The notes: a model not told the origin generated them from the sequence alone. Numbered from the stretch's first letter, positions 27,375-36,776 are shown. The stretch is DNA of 64,000 nucleotides from Limnovirga soli (GCF_013106755.1 NZ_WHPF01000015.1:95929-159928); one strand, 5' to 3'. Translations and numbers: made by a program.

Positions 27375-28451
27375 TTATAGCTTTTCGTAAAGTGCCCTTA
27401 ATTTTTCGCGGGTCATAATAGTTTCCCAGTTTTTGCCCAGTGCATTTTCCCATAAAGGTTTCATACCCAGCGAAACATTGATCATGGCATTAAACTGCTC
27501 ATCTGTAAGTCCGTTACAAATGCCGGTGGGTATTTCGTATCCCCCCTTTTCTACCATGCGTTTAAATTCGGCGGCGCCTTCGGGATAATATTCATCCAAA
27601 TGGTTCATTACTATACAATTGCCAATTCCGTGTTTTGTACCCAGCAAATAACTTAAACCATAACTTACGGCATGCGCCACACCTACCTGACTGTAAGCAA
27701 TGCTCATTCCACCTGCATAGCTGGCCATCATTAATTTATCGTCACTTTCTGCATCCCAAACATCTTTTTCAAGAAATATATGGCGGCAAATATCAAGGGC
27801 TTTTTCGCCATAGCTTTTGCTAAACTCGTTTAAAAAAGTGCCTTGTAAACTTTCAATACAATGTATATAACAATCCATGCCCGTATAAAACCGTTGGTTA
27901 GCTGGAACATCGGCACATAATTCGGGGTCTAATACTATTTGATCAAAGGGGGTAAAATCGCTGTTCATACCCAATTTTTTGGTAGGGCCGGTTAATACGG
28001 TTGTGCGGCTTACCTCAGCACCGGTACCGCTTAATGTAGGTATACCGGCTTTATACACACCTGCATATTTTACCAAATCCCAACCCTGATAATCGGCCGA
28101 AGAGCCGGGGTTATTCATCATTAAAGCAACTGCTTTGGCAAGATCCATTGCTGAACCGCCACCAATACCTATAATGCCGCTAATAGTGCCAAACTCTTCT
28201 TTTAGTTGTCTGGCCAATGCATCTACATAGGTTGTTTTTGGTTCATGTGTTACATCGGCAAAAATAATTTTATCGTTGCCCCTTAACGGAATTCTATTTA
28301 GTAAAGCATGACCTGTAAAAAAATGGTCTATTAAAAATATCATGGGGGCACCCGCTTTGCGTTGTGGTGCCAGTATCTCATCTAACTGGTTAAAACTGCC
28401 CCTGCCATATACCACATAGCTAACCATTTTAAAATTGCGGAACTGTGCCAT
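27375..28451 (-). CDS. iron-containing alcohol dehydrogenase, KdnB-like (Kdo 8-oxidase type)
   Basis: A 358-residue group III alcohol dehydrogenase. The NAD-binding GIGGGSAMDLAKA motif is present, and the metal ligands D193, H197, H260 and H274 fit the family (GMDCYIHCIES, VAHAVSYGL, TKHGIGN). Blocks such as NPGSSADYQGWDL, GTGAEVSRT, FYTGMDCYIHCIESLQGTFLNEFSK and GGMSIAYSQVG match what I remember of Shewanella KdnB, the oxidase that starts conversion of Kdo to 8-amino-Kdo in lipopolysaccharide. Its partner aminotransferase KdnA is not in the window, so the pathway claim is inference. A plain alcohol dehydrogenase is the alternative. A TACCTTCG -7-like box lies at 28466-28473. Confidence 0.7.
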   Translation of the reverse strand: MAQFRNFKMVSYVVYGRGSFNQLDEILAPQRKAGAPMIFLIDHFFTGHALLNRIPLRGNDKIIFADVTHEPKTTYVDALARQLKEEFGTISGIIGIGGGSAMDLAKAVALMMNNPGSSADYQGWDLVKYAGVYKAGIPTLSGTGAEVSRTTVLTGPTKKLGMNSDFTPFDQIVLDPELCADVPANQRFYTGMDCYIHCIESLQGTFLNEFSKSYGEKALDICRHIFLEKDVWDAESDDKLMMASYAGGMSIAYSQVGVAHAVSYGLSYLLGTKHGIGNCIVMNHLDEYYPEGAAEFKRMVEKGGYEIPTGICNGLTDEQFNAMINVSLGMKPLWENALGKNWETIMTREKLRALYEKL

Positions 28452-28486
28452 AAAGATTTTTTTTGCGAAGGTAACAGATAGTTGGA

Positions 28487-28963
28487 TTATGATGTTGTGT
28501 TGGCAGCAGCTTTATCGGCAGCCTGCTTAGCAATGGCGCTTTCAAAGCCCTTTTGTAACAGGTATTGCTGTGTTTTATACATGCGTTGATGAACAGGGTC
28601 TTTTTGTAATAGTGCCCATTTTTTTGCAGCCAGCTTATGGGCTGTGGCCAAATAATCATCTTCGTTTATTTGGCTTAAAGCCAGTTTTATATTGGCAGTA
28701 CTTACTTTTTTAAGTTGCAGCTCATATTTTATTTTGGTTTTACCCCAGTTTTTTATTCTAAACCTGCCACCGGCAAACTGGGTAGCAAAACGTTCCTCGT
28801 TCAGGTAGTTTTCTTCAATAAGAATACTAAGCATGGGTTCTACCTGACTTTTATATAAACCCATACCGTATAGTTTTTCTTTTACCTCCTGATGGCTTCT
28901 TTCCTGATAAGCACAGAATTGCTTTATTTTGGCTGCAATGGTGGGTGGTATGTCTACAGGCAC
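28487..28963 (-). CDS. recX: RecX regulatory protein
   Basis: A 158-residue helical protein. The repeat pattern AAKIKQFCAYQERSHQEVKEKLYGMG..MLSILIEENYLNEERFATQFAGGRFRIKNWGKTKIKYELQLKKV is the RecX signature; it modulates RecA filaments. The start is GTG at 28963 because no in-frame ATG lies near and the family usually begins there. It is the last visible gene before a divergent response regulator, and recA is not adjacent. Confidence 0.9.
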   Translation of the reverse strand: MPVDIPPTIAAKIKQFCAYQERSHQEVKEKLYGMGLYKSQVEPMLSILIEENYLNEERFATQFAGGRFRIKNWGKTKIKYELQLKKVSTANIKLALSQINEDDYLATAHKLAAKKWALLQKDPVHQRMYKTQQYLLQKGFESAIAKQAADKAAANTTS

Positions 28964-29052
28964 TTTGGTATCTTTACAATGTCTTAATAAATAATGTGAA
29001 TCTGCTTTTTAAAATTTCGTAATTTACTCTTTCTGAGACTAAACAAACAAAA

Positions 29053-29460
29053 ATGAATCCCAGCCAATATAATATTCTTCTTGTAGACGATGATCAGGTT
29101 TACCAGTTTGCTGCAAGAAAAACCATAGAAGCAACCGGATTAGCGGGTGAGGTAAAAGTATGTAACCATGGCCGTGATGCCATTGAACATTTAACCACCC
29201 TAATGCAAAGTACTACCGCTTTGCCTGATATTATTTTTCTCGACATTAATATGCCGGTAATGGATGGCTGGCAGTTTCTGGATTCTTTCCGCAATATTGA
29301 AGATATGTTATCCAAAAAAATTACCATATATCTGGTGAGCTCCTCGGTTGATAAAAACGATATGTCAAGATCAAAACAAATTAGTTTGGTTAAAGATTAC
29401 CTGATTAAACCAGTATATAAAGACATGTTTAGCCAGGTATTACAAACCCTGCACAATTAA
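29053..29460 (+). CDS. stand-alone response regulator receiver (CheY-like)
   Basis: A 135-residue single receiver domain. The acidic pair is in ILLVDDDQ, the phosphoacceptor Asp is in IIFLDINMPVMDG, and the Ser and Lys switch residues are in VSSS and IKPVY. There is no output domain and no kinase beside it. Such proteins often relay phosphoryl groups in Bacteroidota phosphorelays; partner unknown. Confidence 0.92.
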   Translation: MNPSQYNILLVDDDQVYQFAARKTIEATGLAGEVKVCNHGRDAIEHLTTLMQSTTALPDIIFLDINMPVMDGWQFLDSFRNIEDMLSKKITIYLVSSSVDKNDMSRSKQISLVKDYLIKPVYKDMFSQVLQTLHN

Positions 29461-29517
29461 TTTTAGCCGCATAATTAACATATGCCTGTTAATAAGTAGC
29501 TGTAATAAAAATACCTC

Positions 29518-29549
29518 TTGCATTATATAGTTATTTTACAGTAGGTTTG
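29518..29549 (+). promoter_or_regulatory. dnaN promoter
   Basis: TTG at 29518-29520 and a perfect TAGGTTTG -7 box at 29542-29549 are 21 bp apart, close to the Bacteroidota spacing. The leader would be about 25 bases. Confidence 0.55.
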
Positions 29550-29578
29550 TTGCAATACATTAATAACATTTACGCATT

Positions 29579-30694
29579 ATGAAATTCATAGTTTCCGCTT
29601 CCTCACTCCTTAAACACCTGCAACAGATTAGTGGTGTAATTAATGCCAATACGGTTTTACCAATACTGGAAGATTTCTTATTCGACATAGATGGCAAAAA
29701 ACTAAATATAATTGCCACTGACTTAGAAACCGTTATGCGGGTTCAAATGGATGTAGAAAGTAAAGAAAATGGCAAAGTTTGTATACCTGCCAAAATATTG
29801 ATCGATTCTTTAAAAAACATTGCCGATCAACCACTTAGCTTTAATATAGACAAGAACTATGCAGTAGAAATTACCAGCGATAATGGTAAATACAAAGTAA
29901 TGGGCGAAAACCCCGATAACTTTCCAAAAGAACCGGTGGCCGATGATACCAATACTTTTACCATGAGCAGTACTGCATTGGTAACTGCCATTAATAATAC
30001 CTTATTTGCCGTAAGCAGCGATGATTTGCGCCCTGCAATGACAGGTGTTTTCTTCGAACTAAAAAAAGAAGCGCTTCAGTTTGTAGCTACCGATGCACAC
30101 CGCCTGGTACGTTATAAAAGAACCGATGTTACCTGCCCCAAAACAGACAGTTTTATTGTGCCCAAAAAGCCGTTAAACCTGTTAAAAAATGCCTTGCCTA
30201 ATAACGAGGATGAGCTTAGCATTAGCTATAACAGCAACCATCTTTTTGTAACCCATGGCTCAACACAACTGGTATGTAGGTTAATAGATGCCCGTTTCCC
30301 CGATTATAAAGTAGTAATACCTACCGACAACCCGTATAAACTGGTGGTAAACAAACAAGATTTTCAAAATGCCTTGCGCCGCGTTAGTGTATTTAGTAAT
30401 AAGAGCACCAATCAGGTTGCACTAAATATCAGCGGCAGCGAATTACAACTTGCAGCGCAGGATGTTGACTTTAGCTTTGAAGGCAACGAACGCATGAACT
30501 GCCAGTACGATGGTGAAGATTTACAAATTGCTTTTAACGCCAAGTTTTTAATTGAAATGCTGGGTGTGGCCGATTCTGCTGAAGTTAAAGTAGAACTTTC
30601 TACCCCCACCAAAGCCGGTATTATAAAACCAACCGAGCAGGGCGATAATGAAGATGTATTAATGCTGGTAATGCCTTTAATGCTAAATAACTAA
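29579..30694 (+). CDS. dnaN: DNA polymerase III beta subunit (sliding clamp)
   Basis: The 371-residue processivity clamp of the replicase. It shows the three-fold clamp repeat; recognisable blocks are the opening MKFIVSASSLLKHLQQISGVI, the VATDAHRLVRY block and the C-terminal VLMLVMPLMLN, the usual carboxyl end. It is not next to dnaA or gyrB, so this is not an origin region by gene order. A terminator follows. Confidence 0.97.
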   Translation: MKFIVSASSLLKHLQQISGVINANTVLPILEDFLFDIDGKKLNIIATDLETVMRVQMDVESKENGKVCIPAKILIDSLKNIADQPLSFNIDKNYAVEITSDNGKYKVMGENPDNFPKEPVADDTNTFTMSSTALVTAINNTLFAVSSDDLRPAMTGVFFELKKEALQFVATDAHRLVRYKRTDVTCPKTDSFIVPKKPLNLLKNALPNNEDELSISYNSNHLFVTHGSTQLVCRLIDARFPDYKVVIPTDNPYKLVVNKQDFQNALRRVSVFSNKSTNQVALNISGSELQLAAQDVDFSFEGNERMNCQYDGEDLQIAFNAKFLIEMLGVADSAEVKVELSTPTKAGIIKPTEQGDNEDVLMLVMPLMLNN

Positions 30695-30715
30695 ACGTAC
30701 AATCATATAATAATT

Positions 30716-30746
30716 GCCCTGCAAATACACATTGCGGGGCTTTTTT
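30716..30746 (+). terminator. intrinsic terminator of dnaN
   Basis: GCCCTGCAA pairs with TTGCGGGGC (one G-T), followed by six T residues. Confidence 0.9.
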
Positions 30747-30774
30747 ATGGGCCGGGCAAAGAACAATCATCAGG

Positions 30775-30799
30775 CATTACTTGCGTCGCACACTTGTAC
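30775..30799 (+). repeat. dispersed repeat, single arm
   Basis: TTACTTGCGTCGCACACTTG then TAC, 80 bp after dnaN and past its terminator, in sense orientation. Confidence 0.85.
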
Positions 30800-30902
30800 T
30801 CCAGGGCACCTATCATCAATTAATACATGATAAAATATGGGGTAAACAACTGAAAATCTTACTTATTTAGTGTAAATTTCCTGTTACTTTATATAAAAAA
30901 AT

Positions 30903-31361
30903 ATGCCATCATTAGATACACTTGTAGCAAACTTAGCACAAAAAATTCCGCAGGCAGGCCTTGGAGTAGCTGCTATATCAGCATCGCCGGTAGGCTGGCA
31001 TATAGAACATAGTTTATTAACCATCAATGCTATTATTGATCAATTACACCGGTCTGATACAACTAAATATAAATGGAAGTTTAAATTGCCAAAACTTATT
31101 GTTTTTACCACCAAAAAGATACCAAGAGGCAGGGCAAAAGCACCGGCTGCAGTGCAACCCAATACCTTTACTGAAGGCAGCCTACAACAGCACATTCAAC
31201 TTACCAAAGAAAAAATAAACAGCCTTGCAACCTGTCAGGCAGATCAATATTTTAATCATCCTTTTTTTGGTCATCTTAGGTTAAAGGATACCATAAAGTT
31301 TCTGCAAATTCATACTGCCCATCATCTAAGCATTATAAACGATATTATTAAGGCCGGATAA
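30903..31361 (+). CDS. DinB-fold DUF1569-like protein
   Basis: A 152-residue, mostly helical protein. WHIEHSLLTINAIIDQL near residue 40 and the C-terminal HPFFGHLRLKDTIKFLQIHTAHHLSII supply the His pattern of DinB-like four-helix metal proteins of the DUF1569 type. Molecular function is not known; some relatives are metal-dependent thiol transferases. Confidence 0.75.
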   Translation: MPSLDTLVANLAQKIPQAGLGVAAISASPVGWHIEHSLLTINAIIDQLHRSDTTKYKWKFKLPKLIVFTTKKIPRGRAKAPAAVQPNTFTEGSLQQHIQLTKEKINSLATCQADQYFNHPFFGHLRLKDTIKFLQIHTAHHLSIINDIIKAG

Positions 31362-31424
31362 TTACGGCTGATTAATATGCCGTTTCACCAATTTTTGTAT
31401 TTTAAAACAGCTGCATAGTATTAC

Positions 31425-31450
31425 CAGCCGTACAAGTGAGTGACACAAGG
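31425..31450 (-). repeat. dispersed repeat, variant form
   Basis: The inverted match of the variant at 1636-1660. It is antisense to the gene before it, one of the few orientation exceptions. Confidence 0.65.
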
Positions 31451-31502
31451 ATGCTGCACAATGTTACCCATGCCGGTAACACAAACAATTGGCACTTAGC
31501 AC

Positions 31503-31514
31503 TATCTTTGAAAC
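31503..31514 (+). promoter_or_regulatory. TAnnTTTG box four bases before the helicase start
   Basis: TATCTTTG at 31503-31510, then AAAC and the ATG; the third case of this geometry in the window. Confidence 0.45.
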
Positions 31515-34500
31515 ATGGCAAACGCATTGCAAACCGATAAATACCAACAGATTTATGACCGCCTGAACGCCAGACAAAAACTGGCAGTAGACACTATTGA
31601 AGGCCCTGTGATGGTTATTGCTGGTCCGGGAACCGGTAAAACCCAAATTCTAAGTGCCCGCATAGGCAAAATATTACTGGAGACAGATTCAAAACCCGAG
31701 AACATTCTTTGCCTTACCTATACTGATGCAGGTGTGGTGGCCATGCGTAAAAGGCTTTTACAATTTATTGGTGCTGATGCCTACAAGGTGAACTTATATA
31801 CGTTTCATGCATTTTGTAACGATATTATACAGGAAAATTTACAGTTGTTTGAGAAAACCGCCATGGACCCTGTATCTGACCTGGAAAGGATTGAATACTT
31901 TAAGGAATTGATTGATGCCTTTCCTAAAAATCATCCATTAAAACGGTATCGGGGGGATGTGTATTTTGAAATAAATAACCTGCAGTCTTTGTTTAGTACC
32001 ATGAAAAGGGAAGGCTGGACACCTGAGTTGATTAATAACAGCATTGATACCTATTTGCAGGATATCACTACCCGTGACGAGTTTATTTATAAAAAAGCCT
32101 ATAAACAATTTAAAGCCGGCGATTTAAAACAAAATAAGGTAGACGAAGAAACTGAGAAAATGGAAAAACTGCGTGCAGCAGTTAATGAGTTTGACCGTTT
32201 TCAACAATTGATGCGCAGAAAAAACCGTTACGATTTTGATGATATGATTAATTGGGTAATTACCGCTTTTGCCCAAAACCCGCATTTGCTTACACGTTAT
32301 CAGGAGCAGTTTTTATATGTGTTGGTTGATGAGTATCAGGATACCAGTGGTACGCAAAACCAACTGGTACAACAATTAATTAGCTATTGGGATAAACCCA
32401 ATGTTTTTGTAGTGGGCGATGATGATCAGAGCATTTACCGTTTTCAGGGTGCCAATGTAGAAAATATGCTGGCCTTTGCCAATCGGTTTCAGCAGCATTT
32501 GTTAACTGTGGTACTTACCAGTAATTACCGCTCCACCCAACCAATTCTGGATGTTTCTAAAATATTAATTGATAATAATGAAGAACGACTGGTTAGGCAG
32601 ATAGAAGGATTATCAAAAGAGCTGGAAGCTGCCAATACTAGTATTAACCAACTTACCAACCAACCTCAAATTTTTCAATACGAAACGCAGCGGCAGGAAT
32701 TAATTGGCATTACACTACAGGTTGAAGCCCTATTACAAAAAGGCATAGCACCGGGTAGTATTGGCATTATTTATAAAGAAAACAAGTATGGCGAGGAGCT
32801 GGCCAAATATTGCAAATTGCGTAATATACCGGTATACAGTAAACGCAACCTGAATATTTTAGAAATACCATTGGCACAAAAGATAATATTGCTATTGCGG
32901 TATCTGGCAGCCGAACATGATACTCCCTTTGGTGGCGATGAAATGCTGTTTGAGTTATTGCATTTTGATTGGTTTGCCATTCCGCCCATTGAAATTGCCA
33001 AAACCAGTATTGAAGTGGCGGCCACCCAGTTTAGCGATAAAAAAACCTCTATACGCAAAATATTGGTTGATAAAAGCAATCAGCCCCCCAGGGATCTTTT
33101 TGCACAGGGTGTACACCCTCAATTAAAAAAGGCGAGTCTAATTATTGAAAATCTGGTGGGTGCCGTACCCAATACCACCCTGCAAATGCTGTTTGAGCAA
33201 ATTATTCAGCAGGTGGGTATATTAAACCAGATAATGCAGCGTGATGAGAAATTATGGTTGCTTAAAGTACTTACGGCCTTATTTGATTTTGTAAAAGAAG
33301 AAACCCGCCGCAACCCCTTTTTAACGCTGCAGCAGTTGGTAAATATTATTGAGCTGATGCAAAAGGAAAACCTTTCTTTACCATTGGTAGAAGTAAGTGG
33401 CAGCGATAAAGGTGTAAACCTGCTTACTGCACATGGCAGCAAAGGGTTAGAGTTTGCCTATGTTTTTGTGGCCGGTTGCAATGCTGCCTTTTGGGAAAAA
33501 AAGCGCAAACCAGGTGGTGGATATAGTTTCCCTGATACTATTTTTACCAGCCAGCCAAAACAGGCCGAAATTGAGGAATTACGCCGCTTATTTTATGTAG
33601 CCTTAACACGTGCAGAAATACAATTGCATATTTCTTACAGTCAGTTTAAAAACGATGGTAAGGAAATGGAGCCCTCGATGTTTATTGCCGAAATACAGCA
33701 ACAACAGCCATTATCATTTACAAAAGTTAATCTGCCAGCAGAAGATATAGCAGAATTTCAGGCATTGGAAATAGCCAATATAATTGCACCTGAAATTGCC
33801 CGGATTGAGGAAGATTTTATCCATAACATGCTGGATAAATTTGTAATGAATGTAACGGCATTAAACAATTACCTGAAATGCCCGCTGGAGTTTTATTATA
33901 AAAACCTGATTCGTATACCCTCGCCAAAAAATGAGGCAACGGAGTTTGGATCGGCAGTGCATTATGCGTTGGAAAAACTGTTTACCAAAATGCAACTGGC
34001 CAATAATGTTTTTCCTGCCAAACAGGAATTTATCAGCGATTTTGAATGGTACCTGCACCGCCACCGCGAAAGTTTTACAAAAGAACAATTTGCCCGCCGG
34101 CTGGAATATGGGCAGGAAGTATTAAGCAACTATTACGAAAAATACCTGGGCAGCTGGAACCGTATTGTAGCGGTAGAACGCAACATACGTAATGTTACAG
34201 TAAACAATGTGCCTTTAAAGGGCAAACTGGATAAGCTGGAATTTGACGGAAAACAGGTAAACGTGGTTGATTATAAAACGGGTAATGTAGATAATGCAAA
34301 AGATAAATTGCTGCCACCCAATGATAAAGCACCTGATGGTGGTGATTATTGGCGTCAGGCTGTTTTTTATAAAATTCTGGTAGATAATTACGGACAAAAA
34401 GACTGGCAGGTAGTAAGCAGTGAATTTGATTTTATTGAACCCGATAAAAAGAAAGAATACCAACGCAAAAAACTGGTAATCAAACCTGAGGATATTACCA

Positions 34501-34658
34501 CTGTAAAACATCAGATTAGCAGTGTGTGGGAAAAAATCCAATCACGTGATTTTTATACTGGCTGCGGAAAGCCCGACTGCCATTGGTGCAATTTTGTAAA
34601 AACAAATAACCTGGCCATAGCCCTGCACGAAATACAGGAAGAAGAGGATGAAGTGTAA
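31515..34658 (+). CDS. UvrD/Rep-type helicase fused to a RecB-type nuclease
   Basis: A 1047-residue cytoplasmic DNA repair protein. The superfamily I helicase has motif I GPGTGKT (from residue 37), motif II VLVDEYQDT, the VVGDDDQSIYRFQGA block, SNYRST and LTAHGSKGLEF, plus LFYVALTRAE (motif VI). The C-terminal third is a PD-(D/E)XK domain with D906 in GKLDKLE, D919 and K921 in VVDYKTG and Q in YWRQAVFY. C789 (LKCPLEF) and C1017, C1022, C1025 near the end could hold a 4Fe-4S cluster as in AddB and Cas4 nucleases, though with C-x4-C-x2-C order instead of the usual one. No AddA/B partner gene adjoins, so the protein may act alone. Confidence 0.9.
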   Translation: MANALQTDKYQQIYDRLNARQKLAVDTIEGPVMVIAGPGTGKTQILSARIGKILLETDSKPENILCLTYTDAGVVAMRKRLLQFIGADAYKVNLYTFHAFCNDIIQENLQLFEKTAMDPVSDLERIEYFKELIDAFPKNHPLKRYRGDVYFEINNLQSLFSTMKREGWTPELINNSIDTYLQDITTRDEFIYKKAYKQFKAGDLKQNKVDEETEKMEKLRAAVNEFDRFQQLMRRKNRYDFDDMINWVITAFAQNPHLLTRYQEQFLYVLVDEYQDTSGTQNQLVQQLISYWDKPNVFVVGDDDQSIYRFQGANVENMLAFANRFQQHLLTVVLTSNYRSTQPILDVSKILIDNNEERLVRQIEGLSKELEAANTSINQLTNQPQIFQYETQRQELIGITLQVEALLQKGIAPGSIGIIYKENKYGEELAKYCKLRNIPVYSKRNLNILEIPLAQKIILLLRYLAAEHDTPFGGDEMLFELLHFDWFAIPPIEIAKTSIEVAATQFSDKKTSIRKILVDKSNQPPRDLFAQGVHPQLKKASLIIENLVGAVPNTTLQMLFEQIIQQVGILNQIMQRDEKLWLLKVLTALFDFVKEETRRNPFLTLQQLVNIIELMQKENLSLPLVEVSGSDKGVNLLTAHGSKGLEFAYVFVAGCNAAFWEKKRKPGGGYSFPDTIFTSQPKQAEIEELRRLFYVALTRAEIQLHISYSQFKNDGKEMEPSMFIAEIQQQQPLSFTKVNLPAEDIAEFQALEIANIIAPEIARIEEDFIHNMLDKFVMNVTALNNYLKCPLEFYYKNLIRIPSPKNEATEFGSAVHYALEKLFTKMQLANNVFPAKQEFISDFEWYLHRHRESFTKEQFARRLEYGQEVLSNYYEKYLGSWNRIVAVERNIRNVTVNNVPLKGKLDKLEFDGKQVNVVDYKTGNVDNAKDKLLPPNDKAPDGGDYWRQAVFYKILVDNYGQKDWQVVSSEFDFIEPDKKKEYQRKKLVIKPEDITTVKHQISSVWEKIQSRDFYTGCGKPDCHWCNFVKTNNLAIALHEIQEEEDEV

Positions 34659-34680
34659 AAATGCTGCGCAATGGCCCAGG

Positions 34681-34709
34681 CGTACAAGAGTGCGACGCAA
34701 GTAAAGCTG
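34681..34709 (-). repeat. dispersed repeat, single arm
   Basis: GTACAAGAGTGCGACGCAAG then TAAAGC, antisense to the helicase gene just upstream. Confidence 0.85.
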
Positions 34710-34794
34710 ATATCAGCATTTGGTTTGGCACATAAAAGCTATCGGCTTAAATTGTTTTAGGGGATTGTTAGGAATCTAAACCATATAAAGCCAT

Positions 34795-34806
34795 TATGTT
34801 TGCACC
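34795..34806 (+). promoter_or_regulatory. -7 box of the Ig-like lipoprotein gene
   Basis: A perfect TATGTTTG then CACC, 25 bp before the ATG. No clear -33 TTTG at the standard distance. Confidence 0.45.
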
Positions 34807-34827
34807 TTGAATTATTAAAACGAATAC

Positions 34828-36237
34828 ATGAAGAGGGTATCAGCCATTTTACTGGCCGGCTTGCTGGCGGTAGTTTTTGTACAATTTAATACGGGTTGTG
34901 CCAATATCATTCCACCTACAGGTGGCCCAAAAGATTCTTTACCACCGGTATTGATTAGTGTATTACCCAAAGATTCTACGCTAAATTTTACAGGCAATAA
35001 AATAGTTTTCACTTTTGAAGAATATGTATTGCTGGATGATAAGATTAATGATGAACTGGTAGTATCGCCCAACCCTGATTTTATGCCCATTGTAGAAGGC
35101 AAATTAAAAAATGTTACCGTAAAGCTTAAAGACTCGCTTAAGCCCAATACCACTTATTATATCAACTTTGGCAATGCCATTAAAGATGTAAATGAGGGGA
35201 ATAAACTAAGGCATTTTACCTATGTTTTTTCTACCGGAAAAGAATTGTCCAGCGGCACAATTTCGGGTAAGGTTACACTGGCAGAAACTGGCGAAACAGA
35301 TTCTACCCTGCTGGTTTTATTATATACCAACCTGACAGATAGTGCTGTTAAGAAAAACAAACCAGAATTTTTTACCCATTTAGACAGCAGCGGCCATTTT
35401 ACATTTAAATACCTTCCAAAAGATACATTTGCTATTTATGTAGTGCCCAACGATTATTCAAAACGATATGACGATAGTACCAAAATATTTGCCTTTTTTG
35501 ATACCACCATTGATGTAAACAATTACAAGGATAGCGTTCAGTTATTTGCCTACCAGCAAGAGAAGGCTAAACCAAAACCAAGTGTTTCATCAAGTAATAA
35601 TAACGATAAAAAGAATGCCAAAGAAGAGGACAAACGCCTGAAATTAAGTACCGATATTGATAAAAACGAACAAGGCCTGCTTACCCCTTTAAGCATGCTG
35701 TTAAGCAGAAAAGTTACTGTATTTGATTCTGCAAAAATTATACTAAGCGATACCAATTATAAGCCTCTAAGTGGTTATAGTTTTATAAAAGATACTTCGT
35801 TTAAAAAATTCTCGCTGCAATATAAATGGCCGGAGAATGAACCATTTATTCTGGTAATTCAAAAAGAATCTTTTGCAGATAGTGCCGGCATTACACTTAG
35901 TAAAAACGATACCATCAAATTTGTTTCTAAAAGAGAAAGCCAGTATGGTAGTGTTCGATTGCATTTTAATAACCTGAATCTTGACAAAAACCCGGTGCTG
36001 CAATTAATGCTGGAGAATAAAATTTACCAATCAGTAATACTTACAGGTGCAGATTGGAGCGCAAAATTATTTGAGCCGGGAGAATATGAATTAAGGCTTT
36101 TATATGATGACAATAAAAATGGTGTATGGGATGCTGGAAATTTTGATGCCCGAAAACAACCTGAAAAGGTACAGCGTATTCCACGCAAATTAACCATAAA
36201 ACCCAACTGGGATAATGAAGTGGATATAAACCTGTAA
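34828..36237 (+). CDS. Ig-like domain lipoprotein (SbsA-type Ig)
   Basis: A 469-residue exported protein. The signal runs to the lipobox NTGC, then PPTGGPKDSLPPVLISVLPKDSTLNFTGNKIVFTFEEYVLLDDKINDELVVSPNPD, the classic SbsA-type Ig fold of Bacteroidota lipoproteins, with LKPNTTYYINFGNAIKDVNEGN as its second half. Beta-rich segments follow to the C-terminus, ending in NEYELRLLYDDNKNGVWDAGNF..QPEKVQ. Function unknown; likely an outer-membrane structural lipoprotein. It is followed by a small membrane protein gene 35 bp on. Confidence 0.85.
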   Translation: MKRVSAILLAGLLAVVFVQFNTGCANIIPPTGGPKDSLPPVLISVLPKDSTLNFTGNKIVFTFEEYVLLDDKINDELVVSPNPDFMPIVEGKLKNVTVKLKDSLKPNTTYYINFGNAIKDVNEGNKLRHFTYVFSTGKELSSGTISGKVTLAETGETDSTLLVLLYTNLTDSAVKKNKPEFFTHLDSSGHFTFKYLPKDTFAIYVVPNDYSKRYDDSTKIFAFFDTTIDVNNYKDSVQLFAYQQEKAKPKPSVSSSNNNDKKNAKEEDKRLKLSTDIDKNEQGLLTPLSMLLSRKVTVFDSAKIILSDTNYKPLSGYSFIKDTSFKKFSLQYKWPENEPFILVIQKESFADSAGITLSKNDTIKFVSKRESQYGSVRLHFNNLNLDKNPVLQLMLENKIYQSVILTGADWSAKLFEPGEYELRLLYDDNKNGVWDAGNFDARKQPEKVQRIPRKLTIKPNWDNEVDINL

Positions 36238-36272
36238 CCTTATTCATCACCAACAAACCAGATGTACAATTA

Positions 36273-36776
36273 ATGAATATTTACGAACCATATATGGTTA
36301 TTACAGATGATGATAGCCGTTTGCAAATTGCATTGGGTGCCGTTGGAGAAAGGTTTAATTTTATTATTACCCGCGCCTTACCAATTGGGCTTATAATGCT
36401 AACCTGGCTTGTATTACAGCAAATTGGCGCCTATATTCCCATGGGTTGGATATATGTAATTATTACTGGTGTAGTGCTGGTTGCATTATATGGTTTTACC
36501 AAAAAAAATATGGTTGAAATAACCATCACATCAACGGGGGTAGAAATGGTTCAGCAATCCATTAGCGGCAGTAAGCATATTAATATTCCGGTGTCGGGTA
36601 TTGAACGTATTAGCTATTCCACCTCAAAAAGTAAAACACCCCTAACCGTATTTACGTTGTATACAAATACGCAAAAAAAATACCCGCTATTACGCATAGC
36701 AGGCATACCGCAACATATTACTGGCGTATCCAATCAGCTTACTAAACTATTATCGGTTATTCCACAGCAGGCATAA
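36273..36776 (+). CDS. two-TM membrane protein, unknown
   Basis: A 167-residue protein with two adjacent hydrophobic segments (about 35-57 and 61-80) and a soluble beta-rich C-terminal half, NMVEITITSTGVEMVQQSISGSKHINIPVSGIERISYSTSK, that looks like a bacterial PH-like domain. The order TM-TM-PH is common in Bacteroidota. No named family is certain. Possibly co-transcribed with the lipoprotein before it. Confidence 0.7.
   Translation: MNIYEPYMVITDDDSRLQIALGAVGERFNFIITRALPIGLIMLTWLVLQQIGAYIPMGWIYVIITGVVLVALYGFTKKNMVEITITSTGVEMVQQSISGSKHINIPVSGIERISYSTSKSKTPLTVFTLYTNTQKKYPLLRIAGIPQHITGVSNQLTKLLSVIPQQA

Noticed and set aside
29579..30694. Replication origin near dnaN
   Set aside because: dnaA, gyrB and recF are not adjacent and no DnaA-box cluster was seen.
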